Source: Theobroma cacao
Taxonomy: Eukaryota > Streptophyta > Magnoliopsida > Malvales > Malvaceae
Length of the DNA stretch: 64,000 bases
Assembly (NCBI RefSeq): GCF_000208745.1
Contig: NC_030853.1
Span: forward strand, 10,744,729 to 10,808,728
Direction: 5' to 3'
Shown: positions 36,237 to 48,716 of the stretch, piece by piece
Numbering within the stretch: position 1 is the stretch's first letter
Layout: the number at the start of each line of letters is the position of its first letter
Translations under genes and position numbers: made by a program
The notes under the pieces: generated by a model
Told to the model about the DNA's origin: nothing
Database searches by the model: none
What the model saw: only the letters and a program-made list of their open reading frames with translations

Positions 36237-37518
36237 TGTGATAACTCTATAATATAGAGTTATTTGAGCTTAATTTTGATAGTAGTTTAGCTTAGTTCTT
36301 GTGGTAATATATAGAAATCAGTAGGTTTTATTTAAATTATTTTAAATTAGTTAATTTATTTGAGTCAATCTAATCGTAGTTAACTTTATGCTTAATTTGG
36401 TGTTAATGTAAATAACATAGGTTGTTATTGATTTATTTGTACTTTTGTAAGTGTTTAATGAAGGAAGAATTTTAATGAAAGAAGGAGAAGCAATTTCAAG
36501 GTGTAGACTTTTATTGCATATGTCTCAGTTTTTTGACTATAACTCTCTCTACAAAACTTCAAATGAGATGATTCTTGAATCATTGGAAAAATAAGAGAAA
36601 ATAATACAACTTTCATGTTTACCACTTCACCTAGTTCCCCTTGGAAGATGGTCAAAAATCATGTCGAATTTGAAGTACTGTAGTAGTCTTAGAGCAATTA
36701 CGATTTCTGCTAAATCAATTAGTTGAGGTCATGGCTCACGTAGTCTGATGAGTAAATCCTAGTTGAAATTGACTTCTTTCTTCACTTAACTTGTCCAAAC
36801 TTCAAAGCTCTATAAAAACAACCTTTCGAAGGAATTTTTTTTTAAAGAGAGAACGCAACACCAAATTAAGAGCTGAGAATCAAGCCACAAAATCATTGAA
36901 GCTGAAAAGAATTTGAAAGATTCAAGAAGATTTGGAAGATCAAGATTATAGTTCTTGGGTTCTTTTATCTTTTTGTTATTCTTTTATTTTCTTAGTCTGA
37001 TTTTAGTGTTTAAACTTAATTTGGTGATGATGTATGACTTGATGGGGAACTAAATTAATTATCTAAGATTATGATTGAACTCGGTAAGTAGTCTAATTTG
37101 TTTATCTCTTTTTTGCTCATGTTTGATGGATTTAAGTTGTTTATTTTATTTAGTTCTTAATGCTTCTAGTTGCTTGATCACCGATTAGATTGAAATGGAA
37201 ACCTAGGTTAAACCTTAATGAAGGAGATTTAGGTAGACCTTGAGTAGAATAGCATATAATTGAATACACTTAGTTGATTAGGTGGTTTGATTTTTATATA
37301 GGGCAGACATACACCTATAAGCCATATGTAGCCAACATTAGAGCATGAACTTAATTAATCTTTCTTAAATTTAATTTGCATAGACATATAGTAAATTAAT
37401 TGGAAGAGGTAATTTTATGAGAAACTCGACAGAGTCTTATAAATAATTTAGGACTCTAGGTTAGCAACTTAATCCATTATGCTAAGTTAAAAGAGAGAGA
37501 CAATAATCAAATGAAGTA
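36237..37518 (+). mobile_element. Probable LTR remnant of an unidentified element
   Basis: It opens TGTGATAACTC, a common plant LTR start, followed by T-rich U3-like DNA. CTATAAAAAC (near 36811) could be a TATA box, with an A-rich leader after it and GGTAAGTA near 37084. I found no matching right terminus or TSD, and no coding sequence. The right side is cut by the copia-2 LTR at 37519. Confidence 0.35.
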
Positions 37519-37890
37519 TGTTGGTTCCAAATAAATGTGCCAGAGGGGGGTGAATAGCACTTTTTGAATGTTACTAAAATTGATTTCTAATTGGGGGCAA
37601 GTTGAAGGTCAATAATGAGAAGTTTGTGTTGGCTCCATTAGTTTTTGATGATAATAAAACATTCCCATTTATTTGTGTCTAATTCCTTTACTTAAGTGTG
37701 CAGAAAATTAATATAAGAAATTAATTTATTAATTCTTCAAAGAGTATTTTTTAAAGAAAAAGAGGGATAAAATCAACAAGATGTAACTATCTAACAAAGA
37801 GGAAGCTTGTTGGTTTAACAAGGAAGAACATTGGTTGACCAAACTTCAAATTGGAGAAATGGCAGGCTGAAGAGTTTGAGAAACAGAACC

Positions 37891-37990
37891 AACTTAGTCA
37901 ACCAAGTCAGTCGACTAAGTGTTCTCTGCCAAAAACTGCAAACCAGAAACAAAATCAACTTAGTCAACCATGTTAGTCGACTAAGAGCTC
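37891..37990 (+). repeat. 66-bp U3 repeat with TTAGTCGACTAA-type palindromes
   Basis: Two units start at 37891 and 37957, each with AACTTAGTCAACCA followed by AGTCGACTAAG, which together form an inverted repeat. The same pair is in the 3' LTR at about 49888-49993. It lies ~120 bases upstream of TATAAAAG. Confidence 0.75.
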
Positions 37991-38104
37991 TTTGTCTGCA
38001 ATTTGAACCAAAACACTACAAGACAGATTAACGGCTAGAACTCATCCTCAACTATTTCCAATGGATATAAACTGCCAAACTACCATCAGAGTTGCATCTC
38101 CAAG

Positions 38105-38112
38105 TATAAAAG
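38105..38112 (+). promoter_or_regulatory. TATA box in copia-1 5' LTR
   Basis: TATAAAAG after TCCAAG; the same site lies in the 3' LTR at 50113-50120 and in copia-0 at 2924. Confidence 0.65.
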
Positions 38113-38703
38113 GGTCTTCCAACAATGAGAAACAAGTTTTTTGGAAGCTTTGAATGAGATTTGAGCTATAGAAAGTAGAAAAACCAGAAAAGCTTCACTG
38201 CATTTGTTTACACTTAAACGCCTACTCTTTGTCATTGTATTTAGCACTCATCTTGTACCAATCAGATCAACTTGTGATCATAGGTACTTTCTTTTACCAC
38301 TTCTTCTTGTATTCTTAGAGTGAGAAAGTCACTCTAAGGGGTTGTTCAAGCTTGGGAAAGCTTGAATGTTATAGGTTGTGGTTGAGCCTTGGAAAACCAC
38401 TTTGGGTTTTAGTTGAGCCCGTGAAAAACTAGTGTAAAGATTTTAGCTGAGCCTGCAAAAGCCATTGCAAAAGCTTGGTGAAAGCTTGTGAATTTCACCA
38501 GATTCTTAGTGAATCGTTGGGAAAATCCTTGGTTGGATAATCAAGGTAGTGGATGTAGGTATTGGACCGAACCATTCTAAATTGTTATGCATCTTATACT
38601 TTGCTTTTAATTTCTTGAGTTCTGGAAATTAGTTCCACACCTTGTCAAGAGCCAAATTGTGCTATTCACTCCCCCTCTAGCACACATTAATGGGACCAAC
38701 AAT

Positions 38704-38715
38704 TGGTATCAAAGC
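38704..38715 (+). other. Primer binding site of copia-1
   Basis: TGGTATCAAAGC, one base from the initiator-Met tRNA complement, two bases after the 5' LTR end. Confidence 0.85.
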
Positions 38716-38759
38716 TAATTCCTTGTTTTTAAGGCTTAACATCCTTTGGGAGGATCCAA

Positions 38760-40239
38760 ATGGCTCAACAAAAAACCATAGTTGCTGAGGGACAATTAAT
38801 AAACAAACCACCTCTGTTTGATGGCTCTAATTATCCTTATTGGAGCACTAGAATGTCAATCTATATTAGAGCTATAGATTATGAAATGTGGGACGTCATA
38901 ACTGATGAACCCTTTATGCCCTCAACCGTGAATGTAGTAACAAATGAGTTGATGCCCAAGCCAAGGTCTGAATGGACTTAGGTTGAAACGAAGAAAGTTT
39001 AAGTAAACTTTAAGGCCATCAACACATTACATTGTGCCTTGACCCCCATTGAATTTAACAAAGTCTCAAGCTGTACAACAGCTAAACAAGTGTGGGAAAA
39101 ACTTAGGATAATCCATGAAGGGACTTCTTAAGTAAAGCAGTCCAAAATTGCTCTCTTAACACATAGTTATGAAATGTTCAAAATGGAGCTTGGTGAAGAC
39201 ATCACCAGCATATTTGATAGGTTTACAAACATTACAAATAAATTAAGTCAGCTATGCAAGCCTATCCCTGAACATGAATTAGTTAAGAGATTGCTTAGAT
39301 GCCTACCAAAATCTTGGAAACCAAAAGTGACTGCCATTAGAGAGGCTAAAGATCTAAACATCATCACTCTCGATGAGATATGTGGTTCTCTTTTCACTCA
39401 TGAGTTGGAGCTTAAGGAAGAAGAAGACTGAAGGGAAGCAAAGGAAAAGAAAAAGAGCATTGCACTTAAAGCCAACATTCTTGAAGAAGAGCTGGAAGAC
39501 CTTTCCTGTGATGATGATGAAGATTTAGCTCTAGTTGCAAGAAAATTCAGAAAACTAATGAGCAGAAGAAATCAAAGGCTAACTAGAAGAGGTTTCAGGA
39601 AAGACCAAGGCGCTTCATGGAAAATAAGGAAGAAAAATGACTAATAAAAAGGAGGAGATGATCTGCTATGAATGCAAGAAACCTAGTCACTTCAAGTTCG
39701 AGTGTCCATTGTTGAAAGATGAAACCCCCAAGAAAAACAAGAGATCCAAGAAAACAATGGTGGCTGTTGCATAGTCAGATAGTGACACATCAAGCTTTGA
39801 AACTAATGATGAAAAATCTGAGGAAAGAGCAAACATTTGTTTAATGGCACAAGAGGATGAAACAGAGGTACCCTCATCCCCCTGCATTAATTCTTATGAT
39901 GATTTACAAGATGAATATGAATGCCTTTATGATGAATTTGAAAAACTTTTTTCAAAATACAAGTCATTGAAGAAAAAGGCTGCATTACTTGAAAATGATT
40001 TGGAACAAATCAAACAAGAGTTCACCTCTAATTTTTAGCAAAGAAATATTTTGCAAGCTGAGTTAGAACACTCAAAAACAGACTTTGAGTCTTTAAAACA
40101 AGAGCTGGAAAATAAGTCTGGAGTCTTGCAAATAACTCTTAATGAAAACACAGCTCTTAAATGCTTGAAAAATGAATCTTCAAAAAGAGATGCATACCAC
40201 AATAAATATTCAGCTAAAGTATTACCTAGATGTTTCTAA
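38760..40239 (+). pseudogene. Gag of copia-1
   Basis: It starts MAQQKTIVAEGQL shortly after the PBS. The UBN2-type copia Gag region follows: PPLFDGSNYPYWSTRMSIYI, WDVITDEPF, INTLHCAL, and EDITSIFDRFTNITNKL through LTHE-like LFTHELELKEEED. Gln codons have become stops near 38980, 39000 and 39129, and another stop sits near 39431. After a frame change near 39650 comes a CCHC knuckle (CYECKKPSHFKFEC), then an acidic coiled-coil stretch (39844-40239). A second, frame-broken knuckle (CGKHGHLSYD) and IWVPKGS follow near 40230-40330. Gag forms the particle and binds RNA in active relatives. Copia-2 has a homologous remnant. Confidence 0.85.
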
Positions 40240-40459
40240 TTGTGGTAAACATGGTCATTTGTCATATGACTATTTTAAGAAAAGAAAAGTGTAGAAAGTT
40301 AAGAAAATTTGGGTTCCTAAGGGATCCTTTGCTGCAACTAACACCCAAGGACCCATCAAAGTATGGGTACCTATAAAGAAAAACTGAAATTCTATTTTAT
40401 AGGTTGAGCTGGACTTAAAAGAGACATGTTCAAGAGCTCAGCTAAGGAAGAAACAACCT

Positions 40460-41473
40460 TGGTACTTGGATAGTGGCTGTTCACGACACATGACAGGACA
40501 TAAAGAGTTGTTTGCTCAGTTGGAAAAGAGAAAGGGAGGAACTGTATCCTTTGGAGATGATTCAAAAGGTAGAATTCATGGTATAGGTATGATTGGTAAG
40601 ACTTCCCAAACTTAAATTAGTCACGTGTTGCTAGTTAAAGGCTTAAAGCATAATCTACTAAGTATTAGTCAATTATGTGACAAAGGATTTAAAGTATGCT
40701 TTGATTCAACTAAATGTGAAGTGATTGATATGAGTACAAATGAAATCTCATCTATAGGAAGAAGGTTGAAGAACATGTATGTAATTTTTCTGGAAGACCT
40801 TCATGTGAATAGTGAACTATGTTTTGTTGCAAATGTTGAGAATGATAACTGGTTATGGCATAGAAGGTTAGGACATGTAAGCATGCATACAATGTCTAAA
40901 TTAATAAAGAAAAATCTTGTTGCTACACTGTCGAAATTGAAATTTGAAAAAGATAGAATATGTGATGCTTGCCAACTAGGAAAGCAAGTTAGAACATCCT
41001 TTAAGACTAAGAAAATAGTGTCAACATCTAGACCTCTTGAATTGTTGCACATTGATCTATTTGGTTCAATAAGCACAACTAGCTTAGGAGGTAAGTCATA
41101 TGGCTTTGTAATAATTGATGACTATTCTAGATATACTTGGGTATACTTCCTTGCTCATAAGAATGATGCTCTACAATCATTCTTAAGTTATTGTAAGAAA
41201 GTAGAAAATGAAAAAGCACTAGCCATAGTTAGCATAAGGAGTGATCATGGAGGAGAATTTGAGAATGATGAGTTTAAAAAATTTTGCAATAAGAAGGGGT
41301 TGGATCACAATTTTTCTGCACCTAGAACACCCCAGCAAAATGGAGTTGTAGAGAGGAAAAATAGAATATTAAAAGAAATGGCTAGGACCATGTTATGTGA
41401 GAACAACCTACCTAAATATCTTTGGGCTGAGGCAGTAAATACATTAGCTTATATTCTTAATAGAGTTCAATAA
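40460..41473 (+). pseudogene. Protease and integrase of copia-1
   Basis: The protease signature WYLDSGCSRHMTG (catalytic Asp intact) begins near 40460. A TAA stop near 40613 interrupts it, and an open stretch of 282 residues follows (40625-41473). This holds the GAG-pre-integrase zinc region (LWHRRLGHVS ... CDACQLGK, HHCC) and the integrase core with Asp in LLHIDLFG, Asp in IRSDHGGEFEN, and Glu in QQNGVVERKNR. The spacing fits the DDE core of copia integrases. The open frame ends just after ILNRVQ, where a frame change precedes the next segment. The catalytic residues are all intact. Confidence 0.9.
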
Positions 41474-41479
41474 GACCTT

Positions 41480-43554
41480 GGATTTCAAAGACTCCATATG
41501 AACTTTACAAAGGTAGGAAACCAAACATTTCTCACCTTAGGAGTTTCGGCTATAAATGCTTTGTGTTGAACAATGGAAAACAACCCTTAGGGAAGTTTGA
41601 TGCAAAAAGTGATGAAGCAATATTTTTAGGATATGCATTAAACTCAAAGGCCTATAGAGTTTTTAACAAAAGGACCCTAATCGTTGAAGAATCAGTTCAT
41701 GTAGTTTTTGATGAGTCAAATGCATTACAAAAAGAAGTTCACGATGATGATGATGATATAGAAATTCTAGAAAAACAAATGGAGGAAATTAGCTTGGAGA
41801 ACAATAAAAATAATGAAGAAAGCTTATCTGGAAGAGAAAATGAAGCTCAATTTCTAGGAAATTTGCAAATAGTAGAAAATCAGCATGATGATCTACCAAG
41901 GAGTTGGAGATTTGTAAGAGATCACCCACAAGACCAAATAATAGGTGACATTTCACAAGGAGTTAGAACTAGGAAAGCAATTAGAGAAACTTGTGAGTTT
42001 TCAGCTTTTATATCTCAAATTGAGCCTCAAAACTTTGAAGAAGCTGAAAAAGAGGAAAGTTGGATAATGGCCATGCAAGAAGAACTTGATCAATTCAGTA
42101 GAAATCATGTATGGTCATTAGTACCTAGACCTTCAAATCATCCTATTGTTGGTACTAAATGGGTATTTAGAAATAAAGTAGATGAACAAGGAAATGTAGT
42201 TAGAAACAAAGCTAGGTTGGTAACAAAAGGATACAATTAAGAAGAAGGAATAGATTATGATGAAACCTTTGCTCTCGTAGCTAGAATTGAAGCCATAAGG
42301 TTGTTGCTAGCTTTTGTATGCTTCATGAATTTTAAGTTGTACCAAATGGATGTAAAAAGTGCATTCTTGAATGGACTAATTCAAGAGGAAGTTTTTATCG
42401 AACAACCACCTGATTTTGAAGATTATGAAAAATCTAATCATGTCTTTAAGCTTCACAAAGCATTGTATGGATTGAAACAAGCTCCTAGAGCTTGGTATGA
42501 GAGGCTTTCAAAATTTTTAGTTGAAAAAGGATATGATAGAGGTAGTATCGATACTACATTGTTCATTAAGAGATATTTAAATGATTTAATTATTGTGCAA
42601 ATACATGTAGATGATATTGTATTTGGTGCAACTAATGAAGCTTTATGCAAGAACTTTGCAAAGGAAATGCAGGGTGAATTTGAGATGAGCCTGATGGGAA
42701 AGTTAAAGTACTTCCTTGGTCTTCAAATTAAGCAAAGTGAGGAAGGAATCTTCATAAATCAAGAAAGATATACTCATGACATGCTCAAGAAATTTGATAT
42801 GCTGAAGCTGAAATCAATTTCCACACCAATGAGTACGTCTACCAAACTTGACATAGATGAAAAAGGAAAAGATGTAGATCAAAAGCTCTGTAGAGGTATG
42901 ATTGGCTCTCTTCTTTACTTAACAGCAAGTAGACCAGACATTGAGTTTTGTGTGTGCTTATGTGCTAGATTTCAGTCACAGCCTGAGGAATCACACCTAA
43001 CAGCTGTTAAGAGAATTTTTAGATACCTCATAGACACTCAAGAACTAGGACTATGGTACTCTAGAAACTCAACTCTTAACTTAGTTGGATATTCAGGTGT
43101 TGACTTTACTGGCAGCAGAACTGATAGGAAAAGCACTAGTGGAACATGCTAATTTTTAGGAAGGATGCTTGTGTCTTGGTCTAGCAAGAAGAAAAATTCA
43201 GTAGCACTATCTACAGCAGAGGCTGAATATGTTTCATTAGGTAGTTACTGTGCACAAATCCTTTGGATCAAGCAACAATTAAAAGACTATGGAATAATTA
43301 TGCTTAATGTACCAATATATTGTGATAACACAAGTGCAATCAATGTATCAAAAAATCCTTTGCAACATTCTAGGACTAAGCACATTGAAATTACACACCA
43401 TTTCATTAGAAACCATGTAGTGAAAAATGACATTAAAATAGACTTTGTGAATACTCTACACCAATTAGCAGACATTTTTATCAAACCGCTGAGTGAAGAT
43501 AGATTTTGTGAGATTAGAAGAAATTTGGGGATGGTTGATGTGAAGGAATTATAA
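41480..43554 (+). pseudogene. Reverse transcriptase and RNase H of copia-1
   Basis: From 41563 the frame runs through an integrase tail (GKFDAKSDEAIFLGY) to RT. RT shows SWIMAMQEELDQFSRNHVW, GTKWVFRNK, a TAA in place of Gln after VTKGYN (42238-42240), DETFALVARIEAIRLLLA, QMDVKSAFLNG, KALYGLKQAPRAWYE and the catalytic HVDDIVFG. RNase H follows: the usual GYSDAD is GYSGVD, so a catalytic Asp is lost. KSTSGTC is followed by a TAA in place of Gln (43153). TAEAEY and CDNTSAI are intact. The end at 43554 with RRNLGMVD is normal for the family. Same reading frame throughout apart from the two stops. Confidence 0.9.
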
Positions 43555-43949
43555 GAAAATCTATGACTCTCACATTGAAAACAAAATGCATTCAGTCGAC
43601 TAAGGAATTCTTAGCCAACTAAGAGTGGCTTGACATTTTTAAATAATAAGACTCAGTGAGTTTAATGAAAAAGAAGTAAATTATGGTAAAAATTTGATTT
43701 ACCTAGTGTAAAGAGGAAAAGAGCAGAGTTGCCAAAGGTAAATAATCAAAATTTTAGGGGAAGATTTGAAAATATAAAGAAATACAAGTAGGGCGGTTCT
43801 TAAAGGAAGATGAGAAGTTTTCTGAGCAATAACTGCTGCCAACCTCTTTTTCCCTCTCCTTTGCAACTCGCTGTTCTGAAAACAAAAACCTAAATCTTCT
43901 TAGTTGTCTCTAAAATTGACTCAGACCTTTAGAAATTTCTAGAACCAAA

Positions 43950-45899
43950 ATGGCTAGAACATCTCAGAGTAAAGAAGTATCAGAAAAGAAGAAAGGAAAA
44001 AGGCCAATGGAGGATGAAATTGGAACAAAAAGTCAAAAAAAGAAACAAAAAATTGTGCCTGCCTTAGTGAAGGAAATAGCCAAGAAACTAAGAGAAAACA
44101 AGCAGAGAATGCACAAGAAGAAAGATATAGAACCCTCACTCCATAAAGGTATCAATTCCTCTTCTTCTTTGAAATTTAGAAATAAGTTGCATGAGTATAG
44201 ATTCAAGAATATAGAAAATACACCAATCTCCTGTGAAAAGTTTATTGATTGGAAGAGTTTTAAGGAAAATGTAAAAATCCAGACCAGTCTATCTAAGTAT
44301 TTTGATGAGCTTAAACTTAAAGGTTACAGCACCTTTAAGAATAGGTCATATAGTCCAAGTCTAGTTAAAGAATTTTACACTGGCATTGCTCTGAAAGAAA
44401 AGGAATTAGTAGAATCTGATGACTATGTAGAAGATGGGCTGAATGTCTATTCGAATGGAAAAGAGTTTATTGTGACTACTAGAGATTTAGGGAACTTGCT
44501 GAAATTAGAGGGTGAAGTAGGTGAATTTGAACTTTCAGAGAAATATGATCTGTCCTCACTGTGGGAGATTATCACTGGAAGAAAAGAAAAATACTCTTTT
44601 AAAAGTAATTTAGGTCTAATAATCAATCCACATATTAGGATATTACATTACTTCATTGCAGCAAATATTCATGGGAGAAGTGGAAGTCTTAGCTACATCA
44701 GCCTCCAAGATCTTTGGCTGATGGAGCATACGTTTAATGGAGTGTCTCTAAATCTAGGGAGGTTTATGATTGAGAAAATGAGAAGTGCCTGCAGACTTGA
44801 TAAGGTAAGTCTTCCATATGGGAATGTGATTACATCCCTTGTGCAGAAGAAAAGAATATGGGCTAAAAGGTATGATATGGACCTGGTGAAAACTAGAGAC
44901 CAAGCCATTTATTATGGCAGCCTAATTAAGATGGGGTATGTGCTCGATGGAGAGAAGTTTATCAAAACCTCCAAAACTGGCCCAAGAAAAGATCACAATC
45001 TACCTGCTCAACCTGAAGAAGCTCCTTTCAAATTTTTGAATGAGATGATTTTTAATTTGCTTATGAGGATTGATGGTAAGCTGACTGACCAAGGAGTGAA
45101 GCTACAGAAAATGGAAGATAAGATCACTGAGTTAGAAAACAAGCTGAAGGAAAAGGAAAACATGGGGTCTGAACCTGTGGCTGTAGATAGTTCTACCATA
45201 TCTAGCACCGCACCTACACAACAAGGTGCTAAAGGTTTAGCAGAGATAGTAGATAAGTCTGCAAGTTCTGACACTCAAGCAAAAGGCTCTACCTATAAGT
45301 CTACTGGTCCTGTTATGCAAACTGAGGACTACCCACAAGGAGTTAAACAGCCAGCCAAATCACCCTTCCCTGAACTTTAAAGCAAAAATGACTCAAAACA
45401 AGAAACTGAAGTAGCTGGTGCAGAAACTGAGAAACAGTAGGCCTCTTCTTCGAACTCAGAGGAAGTTTCCATTATGGACATTTTTCATCAAATGGTCAGA
45501 AAGGAACAAGCTGAAAAAGACACTGTCAAGACAGTAACTCAGAAGAATGGTGCAAATGTAAGAAAAGGAAAAAAACCTACTTCAACTCCAAAACCAAAGG
45601 CAAAAACAGGGACACCAGAAGCCACCACAACACCACCAATTGAGGCAAAACAACCAACCAAAGGAAAGAAGACTATGGCAACCAAGACAACTTTTCTCAA
45701 AAGGAGAAAGTCTTCTAAATTGGCAAAAAAGTCCAAACCAGTTTTAGCCTCTTTTCCTCATAGTCCAGTTCATATTTCAAACAAATCTACTCCAGAATCC
45801 TCTCCTAAAAAGTCATCTTCTCTCCGAGAACCCTTTTCATTTCCTCTTAACCCTTTTTATGGAATTGAATCCTCTCCCTCTACTTCATCCGATGAGTAA
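43950..45899 (+). pseudogene. Env-like third ORF of copia-1
   Basis: It begins 395 bases after RNase H with a basic Lys-rich N-terminus (MARTSQSKEVSEKKKGKRP). A ~200-residue globular region follows, seen around FYTGIALKEKEL, DGLNVYSNGKEF, LLKLEGEVGEFEL and HYFIAANIHGRSGSLSYISL, resembling the 'putative plant transposon protein' family. A coiled coil comes next (LQKMEDKITELENKLKEKE, near 45095-45160), then a Ser/Thr-rich tail. The first open stretch is 476 residues. TAA (45378-45380) and TAG (45438-45440) sit in the same frame, so the ancestral ORF had ~649 codons and ended at 45899. SIRE-type copia elements carry an env-like ORF here. I see no clear signal peptide or membrane span, so an envelope role is doubtful. 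Confidence 0.8.
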
Positions 45900-46661
45900 A
45901 ATCCCCCTTCTTTGATGTTGACAAAAAGGGGGAGTAGTATGGTACCAGGGTAGAGGAACCAAGAACCTAGGAAAGGAAAGAAAGCAAAACCAGGGGAGCA
46001 TGAAAATAGAAAAATAAGAGATAGGAAGCATAACTAGTTCAGGGGCATTTTCGAAATACTTTTTATTCAACTGATATTTGTGCTTTGGTGGCACTTAAAC
46101 ACTCAGCTTTAATTTTGTTATTTATGTGGATGTATGTGAAATATGAATGCTAATATGTTTATGATATTTAACTGCTATAAACTGAAGTATGGTGATGTTT
46201 TGATATGTTGACCTTCACAAACAAAATCTGCTGCTAGTATGCTAATATGGATTTACATGCTGATAAGATAATGTTAATATAATGTCTTATGAGAATGAGT
46301 TATAGATGAAGCATAAAGCATATCAATTGAAATGTGGATGATGTAGACACAATCTGAAATCAATTGACTGTTTACAACTGCTGGAACATGGATAAAAATC
46401 TGTCAAAACTTGCAGCTGAAAATCTTTGAATGCAAATCACTATATATTGCTGCACATATATATTCTCTAAATATACAATATCATTTTCTATATGATGAGA
46501 ATAAAACTAGTTGAAATAAAATAAGCAAATATGCACATACTAAGGGGGAACTTATACTTAGGGGGAGCAATCCTTAATTCCTGCAGAAAACTAAAAAGAA
46601 TTTAAAATGACACTATGCTGTTAATCAAAGAGTGTTTTGTCATCATAAAAAAAGGGGAGAT
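45900..46661 (+). other. Copia-1 3' non-coding region with polypurine tract
   Basis: AT-rich, no ORF. It begins with TTGACAAAAAGGGGGAG just after the env-like stop and has GGGGGAACTT and GGGGGAGCAAT near 46544-46570. It ends with AAAAAAAGGGGAGA (46647-46660), the PPT beside the LTR. Confidence 0.8.
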
Positions 46662-48632
46662 TGTTGGCTCCATTAGTTTTTGATGATAATAAAACATTCC
46701 CATTTTTTTGTGTCTAATTCTTTTACTTAAGTGTACAGGAAATTAATTTATTAACTCTTCAAAGAGTATTTTTGAAAGAAAAAGAGGGATAAAATCAACA
46801 AGATGTAACTGTCTAACAAAGAGAAAGCTTGTTGGTTTAACAAGGAAGAACTGTGAGACCCTGTCAAGCTCGATTAAAAGACGGTATTGTACTGAGTGGT
46901 ACAACTAAGTTAAATCGAGCCTTGAACTAGTTCAAATAGAAATTCTAAGAGGAATTTGAAAAATTTAAAACCAACAGAATGGCTTAGAATAGTGATTTGG
47001 AGTTCAAGGTCCAGTTTGAAGTCTATCAGAAAATTGACCAATTAGGGACAAAACGGTCATTTTACCATTTGATGATAAAATTGAGATTTTTAGCCAAGAT
47101 TTGATCACATTTGACCAAGAATAATTATATGAAATATAATTATGATTATTGGAGTATAAAATGATGTTTAGCAGTGAAAAATTGTGATTCTCGGTATTTA
47201 TGGAGCACAAGGGCAAAATGGTAATTTTGCCACTAAAGGACTAAACAAAAATTTTTTTAAACAATTTTTGCCCCATTTGGTTAATATTGATCAATATTAG
47301 TGTTATTTTAGGTTGAAAAGTAGAAATAATGAGATTCCGGTACATTTCGGAGTAAAAGGGCAAAATAGTAATTTTTTCGCCCCAGGGGCAAATCGGTAAA
47401 TTTTTCACCCCAGCACTTGTCAAGACCAAGGGATTTTAATTGTGGTAGGATTGGATAAATACCAGAATATTTGTGGTGGAAAATTAAGAAGAAAAAGTCA
47501 AAAAGTTAAAAATTGGGCCAATAAGCATGTGACACATGGCATGCTTGATTATTTTATTATTTTCTATAGAAATCAGCCCATTAAATCCCCAATTCCCTCA
47601 CCATATTCGGCCTAGGCATCCAGCAACAAGAAAAAAGGAAGAACAAAAGGAAAAACAAGAAAACCTAGGTGGAAATTCAAAGAAAAAGTGAAGAAATCAA
47701 GGAAACAAGCTAGGTAAGTTAAAATTTCTTTAATTCTCCTTGATACCTAGCTTACCCATGCTTTTGTTCTTGATTTCCATGGTTGAATATTGAGTTATCA
47801 TGATGAATTCAATTCTGAAAAATGGGTATGGAAGAGGAATTGTTGTTGGAATAATTTGATTTTAGACTATGTTAGTGTTTAGGGATAGTTAAGCATGGTT
47901 ATGAACAAAAACACAAAAGAAATATTCAATTTCTCTAGGGTTCCTTGTTGGCCGAACCATGAGGGCTGAATATCAATGGGGGATTGTTTTTATTTCAAGG
48001 AAAATGGCATGGAAAATGATGAATTAAGGTGAAACGGTTATGTAGAAAAAAATTCGATGCTAGTGCACCAAATGACCAAATTTTTCTATAAGGAACTGTG
48101 AGGGTTCTAATGCTGAATTTGGCTTTATTTAAATGTATGTGGTAAATTAAGGTATTAGAGGAGAAATGAATTAATTTGGAGGTGATTTGGACACAATCGT
48201 CGATTAATCGGGTGATCGGTCGAATTTAATCGATACCGTGATTAAGCGGTAATCGGACATATTTTTGCATTTACATATCAAGCATTAGTAATTTAAATTA
48301 ATTTATATCAATTTAGGGACAATATAGTAAATTCCTCGACTTTGTTATTTGTCAAGGTGGTGAGACGTCCGGAAAAGGCAAAGGAATTGCGCCTGAGGGC
48401 TATTAGTCTGAGTGCACCCGGAATCTGGATTTTCGATACCGGTGAGTGGACTTGCATTTCAAACTTGTTTTGGGGAATATGAAAGATTCTATCCAACTTG
48501 TCTTAGAAAATGTACCTTGGGAACAAGCTTTTAGTAAAATGATTTTATATTGTGAAAATGTGCTATACAATGGTTTATGTGTTATCACAATATGATAATA
48601 TGCATTGGATGCTTCTTTACATGTTGATTTGA

Positions 48633-48716
48633 ACCCGGCTATGTGCGAGTAGGAGTGCACATAAGCCGTTGCTGACCCGGCTATGTGTGAGTGGGAGTGC
48701 ACATAAGCCGTTGTTG
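48633..48716 (+). repeat. 42-bp minisatellite, two copies, in LTR C
   Basis: Units start at 48633 and 48675: ACCCGGCTATGTG(C/T)GAGT, then GGAGTGCACATAAGCCGTTG. Same period and motif as LTR B at 32797-32922. A separate pair of GGATGCTTCGTGATCT words lies at about 48737 and 48892. Confidence 0.8.

Larger units (their letters stand above)
37627..38701 (+). repeat. 5' LTR of copia-1
   Basis: 1075 bp, TGTTGGCTCC to GGACCAACA. The matching 3' LTR is 46662-46851 plus 49838-50709. They differ at scattered positions only. It contains TATAAAAG and a two-copy 66-bp U3 repeat. Confidence 0.92.

Noticed and set aside
37427..37440. Possible right end and TSD for the TGTGATAACTC LTR starting at 36237
   Set aside because: The left flank AGTCT and the right candidate GAGTC do not match when the LTR ends are placed correctly.
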